Part shown: positions 43,243 through 54,255 of the stretch, one piece after another
How positions within the stretch are numbered: position 1 is the first letter of the stretch
Layout of the letters: every line of letters begins with the position of its first letter
Assembly (NCBI GenBank): GCA_008477525.1
Contig: SPDT01000007.1
Span: 1,674,001-1,738,000 of the forward strand
Length of the DNA stretch: 64,000 nt
Reading direction: 5' to 3'
Source of the DNA: Hypomyces perniciosus
Lineage: Eukaryota > Ascomycota > Sordariomycetes > Hypocreales > Hypocreaceae
Translations under genes and position numbers: made by a program
The notes under the pieces: generated by a model
Databases searched by the model: none
What the model saw: only the letters and a program-made list of their open reading frames with translations
What the model was told of the DNA's origin: nothing

Positions 43243-46200
43243 GGCTGGTACTGTGGATGATCAGGCAGTGGCCCTGGAGCTGGTTTGAGTTATAGGTCAG
43301 CCTCGGCCGATACGATTGGTGCCTGGACCAAGTTGCAGATACTCCAATTCGCTGAGAGAGACATACCTTTTGATGAAAGCAGTTGGTTGGAACGTTCAAT
43401 AGGTGTTGGGGATAATGAGGTGATGGAAGGAAGAGAGAGAAGAGGAGTCGGGGGAAAGGAGGGGAAGAGGCCTTGATATTGGCGGCCAGAAGGTACCCTG
43501 CTGCTACCAAAGTCGCCGACTGGTACTGCTGGGTTGCCCCTTACCCTTTCGTCAGACCGGGCGGGGTAAAGAGAGCCGACCTGACCATCATTTGGTTGAG
43601 GTTGCGATCGCGTGACAGTGAGCTGATGGGTGTATACGGAGTAGATACTTCGTACTTGACCTGGTACCCAATGTGGTTTAGCACTGTTCTGCTGCACCTA
43701 GAAGCGGAATCTGGGGTATCAAATCCGGGGAAGCCTGTCTCAGACCCACCGGGGGGGGATACGTTTCGATGGTAGAAAAGGCCGGGACAGTGTCGAACAG
43801 CTGCAAATTCACCTCTCGACAGCTTCTGGCGAATGCCTACGAGCTTTTTTGGATTTTCTACGTCTCTTTGTTGAGGAAAAGGCTGATAAATAGAAGCCGA
43901 GGACGAAATATACGAGTACAGGAGTACGAAGTACGTACATACATACAAAGCAGCGGGCATTCGATGCAACGCAAGATCACTTTGCCCCTCACCGGAGACG
44001 TCGGGGTCGTATCGACAAGATGGAGCAGGTACCTCCACCCTCGCCATCGGGCACGCATGAGCCAAGGTAGCGGGAACCTCCAAGTACCTCGTCACGCTCG
44101 TGAGGGTTACAGTGCCTATCCCGGGCCAAGCAAACCTTCTCCCAGCAGGCCGTACCGCTCTGGGTTTAGAAAGTCCGGATTTGTCTGCTGATTGGTTCAA
44201 ATAGATGTCAGGGGAGGGTAAACATTGGACGGAACAACTCCTCATCCAGACCGGTCCCTGCCACGGCGTTCTCCTCACGGCAATGCTCGACTTGCTTGCT
44301 CCGAACCCTCTCCGATGCAAGACTTGTGAAACCTTCAATTTCTTTGTTTACTTCTGTGGTTGTCCTTCGTTATGCTTCTACTTGCCATTGCTCCTTATCC
44401 AGCATATCCACCACGGTCAGAGTCGCTACACCGAGCTCACCTGACGTCAATGACGAATCTGACGACTGACTGTGGAACCAATGGCGCCAGCTGACCTCCG
44501 CAGTGGGCCTGTTCTTATATGTTCCGCCTGGCGAGCTCGGAGTTGCTGATAACAGCCGACCCCACTGAGTGAAACATGGACCCTTGACTCCGCTTCGCTC
44601 GGCTTATGGGTCGCGGCAGAGCTGGTAAACTCGCAGGAGAGCAATCATAAATCAGAAAAATCCTTTCTGTTTGTGTACTTGGCCAGACATGTGAACTATC
44701 ATATGCATACATATTTGATGAAATTACGTGGCTTATGTGGTGTTTGAGAGGCATTAACTCCGTACAAAGTACCTTGGTAGGCTAGGTAATACCTACCTAG
44801 GTCAAGCCAGGTCACGCTTACACTCTGATACGCCACCTTGAGACGATCTCCGTCGACAAAGTACTTCGTAGAAAAACACCCCAATAGCTACCGACTCGTA
44901 CGTAGCAATAGCACGTCATAAAACTGCAACATACTGAATGCTCAGAGTTGGTTTTTAAACTTATATTGTAACCGATGAATATCACAGAAGCTTGTTAGTT
45001 CGTAACCTTGTTGAGTGCCCGTGTCTGTTTGCACAGAGCACAATTACTTTGCTTAGTAAGCTATCACAGTAGGACAAACTGTTTCTCCGCAAACCATACT
45101 CCGTACAATCAATAGCTGAGCCTCATAGGAGCTGGAGGTTCTCTCGATGAGGCCTTGCAAAAGGGATGGTTTTGAAGCGACCGACAGGAGCACCAGAAGC
45201 TGTGGCTTTGTGTCGACCATCATGCTTTGAATCAGATAACTCGCAAGAACAGACGTCCTGTTAACCGTGCGAACAGAGCATTAGTTGACTGCGGAATGCG
45301 TGGATCTCGCAGATCTTTTCTACCGAGAATGCAACAAGGTTGGCGCCCTTAACAGGACCTCTTTCTATCTAGTAGGTTATCTGGTCCAGATCTTCGACAT
45401 AGAGAAGCTTCCCTCCTTGCTTCATTTTTTGTCGTCGTAATGTGAGTGTTTGACGCGCACCTCGCTCGCCTTCGCCAACCAAGCATCTTAGATCGGCAAC
45501 CTGACAAACTGCTAGTACGAGCCTACGGGTATTTCTATCCCGCAGAGCTACGCACTTGGTGACAGGGCTTGAAACCCGGTGAGACGAATCTGTTCTGTGT
45601 AGCGTTGAGCCGTCCCTGTTCGCCCCTCCGCCCGTGAAGCCCATCGTGATCAGGCCCGTGCTGTGGTCAGATTGGCCATGGATGTAAGCCATGCACGAAG
45701 CTTTGAGAAGCTGCGAGAAAATCCCGGAAACATAAAAGCAATCAAAATATTATGATTTATATATGGACATTGGACCTGTTTGACATCAACTGACTTAGTA
45801 AGCTTCATTGAATGGGTACGCATCCCTGATTTGTGACAACATTCGCCAATCATTTCGTCAACCCGTCAACCGCGTCTTCAAATTCGTCATCTCCACCCGA
45901 TAAGGAGCACAGCTATGTCTACATACTACTACGAGCAGGTTGCCAGATACGACATATACTCGTATTATCTATTAGTACTACTATCTCAGATACCGAGTAC
46001 GATCTTTGTCATCATCCGATCGGCGTCTTTCCTAAACCAATTGCATCGACCCAAATCGAGCGATGCGCATAACGAACGGGATGATCAATCGATAAACGCC
46101 AAGCCCAGCCTTCAAGAACTCATGCTTTTGCGAGCCCTCTTTCTTTCGGCCTTTAGAATCGTCCAGTCAACCAATCAACGTGGATTTCCTATACGGGGCA

Positions 46201-46484
46201 ACGTGTGGCAATCCTAATCCGCCTTTTACTGTCTTTGGAAAGGGACGCGCAATGCTTTCGACGCCGCGCAACGTCACCACTGGCGTTGCCTCATCTAATT
46301 GCGCTGGTGGTGCCCACACAGCACCACCATAAGACACCAGTTTTTTTTGCGAGAATTATGACTTATATGCAAGAAAGGGAGGATTGGGCTCTCCCTGGAG
46401 AATATCTGCCCAGCTTATTTTTTGGTTCCTCGCTGCCAAATTTCGTGTCTGCCGGTAATATTTCTCCCCCAGCCATGATCAGAC
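43243..46484. other. Three-kilobase gene-poor region
   Basis: No supported gene. The longest frame (43541-44338 minus, 265 codons) has chance composition and overlaps equally open frames on the other strand. TACGGAGTA-type words cluster at about 43635-43655, 43925-43945, 44757-44775, 44860 and 45095. Confidence 0.5.
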
Positions 46485-47858
46485 ATGACACCTCCGTCTG
46501 GCTGCCCTGAGACAATCAGGATACCAGGGACAGTTATTTCGCCATCGTCATGCCCTTCTGTCAAGCCGCCGTTGCCTGCCTTCCCCACCCGTCTCTCTCA
46601 GCAGGTCAGAAATATCGAGGTTCAAGTCCCCCCCCTGATTGCAGGGGCACTGGTTGCTGCGTTTGCAAAGGCACTTGCCGACGGTTTAAACAATGAGTTG
46701 CTCGCCCATTATTACCTTTCCGATCAAAAGGTACGGATCAACCTTGATCGAGTGGTCGACCGCCTTCTATCCGATTTTGTCAAGCAGCTATGGGACGAAA
46801 TTTTCTCCTTCTATCACAACTCCAACCCTGAGCCCTCCCATCAGGTCACCCTGTTATTCGACGGGCCGGTTCGTCAACTCATTCTTATTCTTCATAGTCC
46901 AGAGACCGCCAAGTGTATTTTGGATAAACTTGGTCCAGGACTGTCGCGAAGACCACTGACTTGGTCGACAAATGCCAAGGGCATTGATCTACCACTAGCA
47001 CTGCAGCTTCTGTGTAGTTACTGGCATCGTGAGTTCCCTGCCCAGTCACCAGGAGGATCGCCAGACGGAATCGCACGCATACTTCACAATATCGTCACCA
47101 CCGGAAATGCCTCCAGACACCTCGTCTCTCGAATTAGAAGACTACTGTTGTCCCCTCATTACGTTCAGACACACCTAGCCGAGTCCGCTATATGGGATAT
47201 TATCTTGAGGCGACCCGGCCGACCGCCACGCGATGGCTTTCACATTGTGCAGTTCAAATATGACTGCCAAATATTCCTTGGACTGGAAGACGCTGGCGAC
47301 CCGCACCTCATCAGCATAGGATCCCTGCCCGCTGTTACTGGCACATCTGCTGAATGCGTTCGCACAACTATCTCTGAGTATGTAGATGCACAGTGGCCAC
47401 GGTGCGGACGAATACTGCTGGGATGCCTTGAGGAGGCATTCACAAATGCCGTTATTTCGCACTGCCAGGCTGAAGCCTATTCAGGAATGTCCGTCTGGGA
47501 CGGCACTGATGGTCAAGGGGGCTTCTGTCCAGGTCTTGGGCTCATTCATCTCGAGGTGGAAGGTTCATCAATTCGAATGAGCGTCAGTGGATGGATCCAC
47601 AGGTTGATAGAGATCTTCCAGCAAATGTGCTGGACTTGCGCGGTGCTAAGTTCATCGCCATTTCCTGGCACTCTATGTGAGTCTGCCGTCGAGGTGTCAA
47701 ACTGGGTCTACATGAATGACACCGTGTACGTCGACTGCGGCTTGAACCATCAGCCGGTCTCTGAAGGTAACGGGCCACCATGGTTGCAGCGTCTGCGAGG
47801 GGTTTCGATTGCCAGCGGCTTCCCCCCCAATGTGTTGTCATCGCAGCAACTGTCATGA
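46485..47858 (+). CDS. Orphan 457-residue protein, unknown
   Basis: A single long frame with balanced amino-acid composition and a mostly helical look. The N-terminus MTPPSGCPETIRIPGTVISP is Pro-rich; from residue 45 it reads RNIEVQVPPLIAGALVAAFA then KALADGLNNELLAHYYL. The second half has beta-like segments (DGFHIVQFKYDCQIFLGLED) and a Trp/Cys-rich end (QMCWTCAVLSSSPFPGTLCE). There is no signal peptide, clear transmembrane helix or catalytic motif that I recognise. It is isolated by 3.2 kb upstream and 0.6 kb downstream of gene-free DNA. The length of the frame makes it a real gene. It may be lineage-restricted. Confidence 0.75.
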   Translation: MTPPSGCPETIRIPGTVISPSSCPSVKPPLPAFPTRLSQQVRNIEVQVPPLIAGALVAAFAKALADGLNNELLAHYYLSDQKVRINLDRVVDRLLSDFVKQLWDEIFSFYHNSNPEPSHQVTLLFDGPVRQLILILHSPETAKCILDKLGPGLSRRPLTWSTNAKGIDLPLALQLLCSYWHREFPAQSPGGSPDGIARILHNIVTTGNASRHLVSRIRRLLLSPHYVQTHLAESAIWDIILRRPGRPPRDGFHIVQFKYDCQIFLGLEDAGDPHLISIGSLPAVTGTSAECVRTTISEYVDAQWPRCGRILLGCLEEAFTNAVISHCQAEAYSGMSVWDGTDGQGGFCPGLGLIHLEVEGSSIRMSVSGWIHRLIEIFQQMCWTCAVLSSSPFPGTLCESAVEVSNWVYMNDTVYVDCGLNHQPVSEGNGPPWLQRLRGVSIASGFPPNVLSSQQLS

Positions 47859-48431
47859 ACTGGGAAGAAGACTTGCATCGCAGCATGCTTGATATTTTCA
47901 TGGAATCTATAAATTTCTCTAGAACGAATTGATGATACCCGATTTTCACCTCTCGTACATGCTCTCCTCCTGGTAGTTCGACAATCCATAAGCTACATGT
48001 AACTCCCTCGGAGCGTACCAGGAATCCCACCAATGCCAAACTTGCCCAGTCCAGTGTTTCTCATATCCAAAGCAATTACCCCCTTTTAGAACTAGTATGT
48101 TATAATAGCTGTGAATCTTATACTTACTGACACCGTAGATTGTCGCCCGAAGTCACAGCCAGTACTTACCCTGTAGTGTAAGTGAGCCCAAAGTGGGACT
48201 CGGCATACTCCGTATTCACTTTCCATTATCCAGTATTTAAACTTGACAATATCATCCACGAAAAATAAAACGGTGATACCATCGTTATTAAATAAGAAAT
48301 GTCCTTTCTTACTTTGACATAGTCCTAGTTGTTCGAACGCTGTTATAAAGTCATGTACCCGACACAACGCCAGTCCATCAACTAAGTAATATCAACTTGA
48401 CTGATCTGTCCCATCAGCCTAGCTGATCACC
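47859..48431. other. Intergenic region
   Basis: About 570 AT-rich bases, no supported gene. Confidence 0.5.
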
Positions 48432-48689
48432 ATGCCGCCACGAAGGCCACTATCACCACGGCCGTACTACAAGAGACAAACCTTGCCTGACTTGACGGAC
48501 GAGGCAAAATGCTCGGTCAAAACCCTGATCCAAGGATACGACGGAGCGGATGCATGGCGATATGAAGATGTGAAGGAATCGAAGAAAGAACAAACGCTGG
48601 TGGAAAACGCAGTGGAGAACGCATTCCACATAATCGGAATGAAGGCAGAACGTTATCCAATCTGTTTCAAAGCTGTCATACTGATCTAG
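48432..48689 (+). CDS. Small hydrophilic ORF, unknown
   Basis: An 85-codon frame, MPPRRPLSPRPYYKRQTLPD then LTDEAKCSVKTLIQGYDGAD and VENAVENAFHIIGMKAERYP. Composition is protein-like and distinct from the AT-rich flanks, but no motif is recognised. It may be the first exon of a broken or longer gene. Confidence 0.35.
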   Translation: MPPRRPLSPRPYYKRQTLPDLTDEAKCSVKTLIQGYDGADAWRYEDVKESKKEQTLVENAVENAFHIIGMKAERYPICFKAVILI

Positions 48690-49005
48690 AGAAAGGCATT
48701 CCGGCTGACGGCCGAATATGTGGATCTCTCGGGTCAAACAGGTGCGGAATAGAAGCTCGGAATCGGCTTCAACTTCAGGCCTTTCACGGCTAGTGTCGGG
48801 CCGCGTGCCGCCTCTCCACGGCGGAATGCCGGCTTTTGAATGTCGTCAGGTGAAATCCTCAAAATATATTAAGATGTAACTGTACATAAAGCCGTGAGCG
48901 GAGCGGCTGCCTGTGTACTAATTCGTATTTCTATTTAAGCATGGGCTTCCATTGCGTCCGCATCTAAGGCTGCCTCTTCATCTCATCCCTGCCGTATCAG
49001 TCACC
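48690..49005. promoter_or_regulatory. Promoter region of homogentisate dioxygenase
   Basis: 316 bases before the hmgA start. A TATTTAAG element at 48943-48950, about 60 bp before the ATG, is a candidate TATA box. No gene here. Confidence 0.45.
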
Positions 49006-50455
49006 ATGCCCGTCACGCAATTCAAGACCAAGGAGCTGTATCGCTACCAGAATGGCTTTAATAATCACCTAGAGTATGGTCTATATGGCGTCCGAATTAC
49101 CATTCGATACTAACTTTCTACTCTCCAGGTCAGAGGCCATTGAGGGCGCGTTGCCGATTGGACACAACTCGCCCCAGAAGCCGGCGTACGGATTGTATGC
49201 AGAGAAGCTCTCCGGAACGTCCTTCACGGCTCCCAGAGACGACAACAAGCAGACCTGGCTGTATCGCATCTTGCCCTCGTGCGCACACCCTCCATACGAG
49301 CCGTCTTCCGCATCGACAGATGGAGCCGATGCGTCAAAACTACAGTATATCCCTAACCAGCTGCGATGGGATCCCTTCGATCACAACGAGGCCAAGGACT
49401 TGGATTTCGTCTCGGGCATGACGTTAGTCGCGGGCTCTGGTGACGTCACACAGAAGCAGGGCATCGGCATCCTCGTATACGCCGCTGGCAAGAGCATGAA
49501 CGAGAATTCGGCACACTACTCAGCAGACGGCGACCTGTTGATTGTCCCCCAGGAAGGCGATTTAAACATCCGAACCGAGTTCGGCTGGCTCCTTGTGCGC
49601 CCTATGGAGGTCTGTGTCATCCCCCGTGGTGTCAAGTATCAAGTCTTGCTATCAAATGGCCCCGCCAGGGGTTACGCTCTCGAGCTCTACCAAGGCCACT
49701 TCAACCTCCCAGAACTAGGCCCGATCGGCTCCAACGGTCTTGCAAATCCCCGCGATTTCCAGTCCCCCGTGGCATGCTTCAGCGAAGACGTTGGAGCGAC
49801 TGCCTCCGAGGGTAAGAACGAGTTCGAAATCACCGTCAAGTTCAACAACACCCTCTTCTACACGAAACAGGCTCACACACCCTTTGACGTTGTCGCCTGG
49901 CATGGAAACTACTACCCTTATAAATACGACCTTGGCCGCTACAACACCATCGGCACCATCTCCTTCGACCACCCCGACCCCTCCATCTTCACTGTCCTCA
50001 CCGCGCCGTCCACCGTTCCTGGAACCGCTGTTGCTGACTTTGTCATCTTCCCGCCGCGCTGGCTCGTCGGCGAGGACACTTTCCGCCCACCATACTACCA
50101 CCGAAACACCATGAGCGAGTTCATGGGCTTAATTACCGGTGACTACGACGCTAAGCGGGGCGGTACTGGCGGCTTTGTGCCTGGTGGTGCCAGCTTACAC
50201 AATGTCATGAGTGGCCACGGCCCCGATGCTGGGAGCCACGAGGGCGCGCGAGAAGCCAAACTGACCCCAGCCAAGGTTGGAGGTGGAAGTTGTGCCTTTA
50301 TGTTTGAGAGTTGTCTCATGATTGGCGTGACTGAATGGGGTTTGCGGACGTGCAAGAAGGTCCAGGAGCGCTACAGTGAGGAGAGCTGGGGAGGTGTGGT
50401 AACTCATTGGTCTTTGCCAGAGGGCAAAGAGGTGAGGAGTCATCTGGTGAACTGA
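49006..50455 (+). CDS. hmgA: Homogentisate 1,2-dioxygenase
   Basis: Two exons, 49006-49073 and 49129-50455, giving 464 residues. The intron splits the Glu codon in [16 protein letters not shown]. The enzyme opens the aromatic ring of homogentisate to maleylacetoacetate with an Fe(II) centre, in phenylalanine and tyrosine catabolism. Family landmarks: [13 protein letters not shown] near the start, [80 protein letters not shown], and the metal region with [12 protein letters not shown] (His and Glu) and [12 protein letters not shown] (His). Full length and intact. The next pathway enzyme but one, fumarylacetoacetase, lies 35 kb upstream in this window; maleylacetoacetate isomerase and 4-hydroxyphenylpyruvate dioxygenase are not seen. 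Confidence 0.95.
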
Positions 50456-53400
50456 TGAGATATGAGCAAAAAAACGGGTTTATGTATACCTCGGGAGATT
50501 GTAATCATCCCATGTCAGTGGATATGGGTAACATTGGCGGCTGAAATGTTTTACGCAATTACAACCATGATGAAGCAGATAATGACAACTGATAAATTCA
50601 TTCGAACTCCTATGAGCGCCATGTCCCTGCGATCAGCTGAATTATAAATGCTCATGGATTCATTTTGGACATGCTGTTGACATATAACATTCGCCGGGTT
50701 CGACAGAGCTTTGAGGATTCAGGACAATCGAGGCCTTTTCTCTCCAAGACGGCTTGAAAGATCAGCCGCTTAAGGCCGATGGAGTATGCCAAGTTTTCGG
50801 AATTAGTATATCGTTTTAATATACTTCGTAGGACCCGGAGCATTTCCTCTTTGCACCTGGTGGAGACTGCATTCTGCATAGATACGTCGGACCGAAGAAC
50901 ACGGACATGGACAACAGTCTGCATGCATGCAATTTTACCACTACATGACTGCAATTGCGCCAGTTTATGGGTAGTATTGCATCAACCTAGGCATAAGGAT
51001 TCCTGCAGGCCTTTAACTGCCAATCCGAAAGATGTTTTCCAAAACTTACATACCTTACCATTTGGTAGACTAGATAGTAGAGAAGTGGGCTCTACCCGTA
51101 CTCCGTACTGGGCTACAGTCACAGGTTTAGCCACAAACGTCGGCCAAGATGCTCGGGATCTTGGACCGTCGGCTTCGTATCTTTACCAAGCCCAACCATC
51201 ACGAAACAAGATGAATAATATTATTTCACTTATTCCCAGCTCTTTGTCTTGTGATCCCAAAGAAAGCCGAGAGTGGCCGTTCCAAGACCGTTAATTACCA
51301 TCACTGCTCGCTTTGTGGCGATATGATATGTCTTGACCCCGCCCCCTCGAGGAGCCAAGCACGCAAAGACGCGGCAATATCGCTTCCATTGCAATGATGA
51401 TGCCGAACGTTGGAGCTCCGGATAATGGTCACACCATTCACATGACTCCAATTGACGTTCCAGCTAGTCTCGCTTGTGATCCATGGATGTTGGGTTACAA
51501 AAAGCCAAGATAAAAGTCAAGACATCGGCATGCTCCCACACGCTACCTATCATGTTGGTTGTACCCGAAGTTGGAAGGCCCCGGATGATTGGGACCAGTT
51601 TCTGGGCATGATGTCGAACAGGAGGGAGGGACTAAGAGCAAAATACGAGCCTATCAGTGTTGATTCATTTATTTGCTCATTGGAGCCAATAACTTCTACT
51701 ATAAAAGTCGCGCACTACTCCAGTGGCCTGCAACAATCGCGATAACCGACAACTCGGGTCTCGTACTGTCTGGCAGTTCTGCTTGATCCCGGAGTTTTCT
51801 ATTCCGAAATAGTCAGTTGACTTTTCCCACCGGCATGCACACTCTCAGCCATGATACAAAAGTTCCGAGTACTAGTAATATCGCAACCGCCCAGACGGGA
51901 TGGCTGGCCAAAGGCGTTTGAGCGAGACTGCTTTTGGACTGGTCCTCCGTATGCACCTATCAGTTTGTTAGGATCTCTTTTCAGCGCGGGGAAATAGAAT
52001 CAGGGAGGGCATTCTGGTGGCGGCGTCGGGAAGCGCCTCCCATGTGGCTTATTTGCATTCATCCATTGCCCAAATACGTGTGTTGGTGCAGCCAAGACTT
52101 ACTAACACGCGGGCCAAGATGCCTCGTTTAGGGCGGTTTGCTCATTTCTCACCAACGCAGCTGATAAAAAAGACACTCGGGAAACGGAAGTTGGTTCTGT
52201 CAGATGCCTGTCGATTCTCAGAGGCTTGGGGGGGGGGCTCAATAGTGTTCTGCATGTTGAGTAAACGGGCGGGGTGGCCAAGACTACGAGTAGATAGATA
52301 TGCGACGGGCACGGGAGAAGGACAGAAACCTTTTGTTCTGGTGAGGCTATCGTCTGATTTGTCTCATGCAATATTTATTATTGGTACTTTCGAATAGTAC
52401 TCTGCTTTTAGCCGTCGCCCCCAATTCCATGTGTGAGCTAAGATAATAACCTTAATCTTATCCTTGATTGACGATGTACGAAGTACGGAGTAGTACGAAG
52501 TATGTACGACTAGAAATGCCGCCAGATTAGTTTGTTTGTCTAACGCGCCACTAATATATCGGCCAAACAAGAGGTAAGGTACTTACTAGATAGATAGATA
52601 CGGAGTACATGGCATGTCATGTCAAGCCAACGATAGGTGCATCAGATCCCCCGAGAATTAGGTGCTTCCGCCTTGGCTACAATGGGATGTTCACGTGACA
52701 GGCCATTCATTATCTTCTTTCGACTTAGACTCGCTCACCAACATCACCATCACCTCTTCTGCCAGTGCCATGTTTCACCAAGGTAACAACCAACATGGGG
52801 GGTTGATGTTAATATGTGCTGCGACAGCAGGGGGTTCTGGGGAACAAAAACAAAACAGACCAATTGGTCCTGGCTCATCGTGGCACCATGGCCCTCGCAC
52901 AAGCGCATATACGTGCGTCGGTCGTAAGAAATGCCTCCCCTGTCGAACTCGATGCATACTGCCATGCTGGTGCCGTCGCTCGCCTTCTTGGCTAATCTTG
53001 GCCCCTCCCACAGACATTTTTTATGCCATTGCCAAGGCCTGGGCTGGATTTGGTGGTCTAGACACGCCCTTCTAGACCACTTATCGTGATGGTCAGCGCA
53101 ATACACAACTCTCCCCCGCTCTATCTGTCCGTTCAGTCTCGCGGAACAAAAGTCCCTCTCGGCAGAGCCCAGATTCCAAGAATGGTTTATCAATGACCTC
53201 TACCGTGCCTCTGACCAACATGGGCAATGAATACGGAGTAAAGGAGAAACCGATCAACAGGTCTCGTGGCAGGCCATGGACACGTGAGCAGTCCGGGCTT
53301 TCCCAGAGCTTGAATTCCAATAGTTCCGTCCCCCTGCGACAGGTTTCGCAGGGTCCTTATCTATTGTTGGTAGACCATAGACCCATCTGTCAGGTGCCTG

Positions 53401-54255
53401 CATCACCTCTCAATGCTACCATGTTTCGCTTGAAGGGAAGAATACTACCCAATTCCGATTGCACGATGCCCTCGGCAAGTCACGCCTGTGTGGTACTGTT
53501 GGCTCCACCGCACCAATTATTCTCTGCACTTGAGTTGCCACAGAACTTTTGATGTCTTGACCGCCAAGCTGAGGAATTCGGTTGAGCCCATGCTGATCGC
53601 CCCGGCCTCTTGCAAGTGCATGAAGCATTCAATGATGTTTTGGGTATACTCGTATCAGCGCGGTTGGCTCGTTGGTTGGTGCGATTCCGAAGCCAAGGGC
53701 TTTTAGTGAAGTGGCTGGCCTTGTCGAAGCCATCATGCCTTATCGTGAACGGCTTCACCTGCTTTTTTCGGGTTGCTTTCTAGTTCGATATCGGGGCGCC
53801 AAGTATTATCTCTAGGCTTGCCGTGGCAACTGACCCTTGCATTCTTAAACAAAGGTCCTACAGATATTGGCCGACAAATAGATATCTGACTTATTACTAC
53901 CTAGGTATGCAAGATTGTGTGTGGCCACCATCTTCCCACCCTTGCACAAACATCGTATCACTTGGCAGCAGGACTCTCTCCGCAAACCAACGACTTCGAG
54001 AGCCGGTTTGTGACCCATAGGGGAGGTGCTTGACCAAAAATCCGGGGTGGGATCTAAAATTGTGCCATACAGGGATACAATGGAGTCTTCCCAAGTGGTT
54101 CAAAGGTACCGAGACGTCTCTGTTGTCCCTCTCGCCACTTTGCAGATATATGAAGCCGTGTCTCCCCCCAATCTCTATCGATTCGGGTCAGCGACGCGGT
54201 CTCGAAACAAACATACTGACCCTCAGGTCTGCGTAACTCTACAGGAGTTTCAACC
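50456..54255. other. Nearly 4-kb gene-poor region
   Basis: No supported gene. Many frames of 60-170 codons overlap on both strands without motifs. A ten-G run lies at about 52228-52237. TACGAAGTACGGAGTAGTACGAAGTA words lie at about 52478-52505, with others near 51100, 52598 and 53230. A TATAAAAG word occurs at about 51700, but no gene follows it. Confidence 0.5.

Noticed and set aside
43541..44338. 265-codon minus-strand open frame
   Set aside because: Low-information composition, no motif, and comparably open frames on the opposite strand; it spans TACGGAGTA-type words typical of non-coding DNA here.
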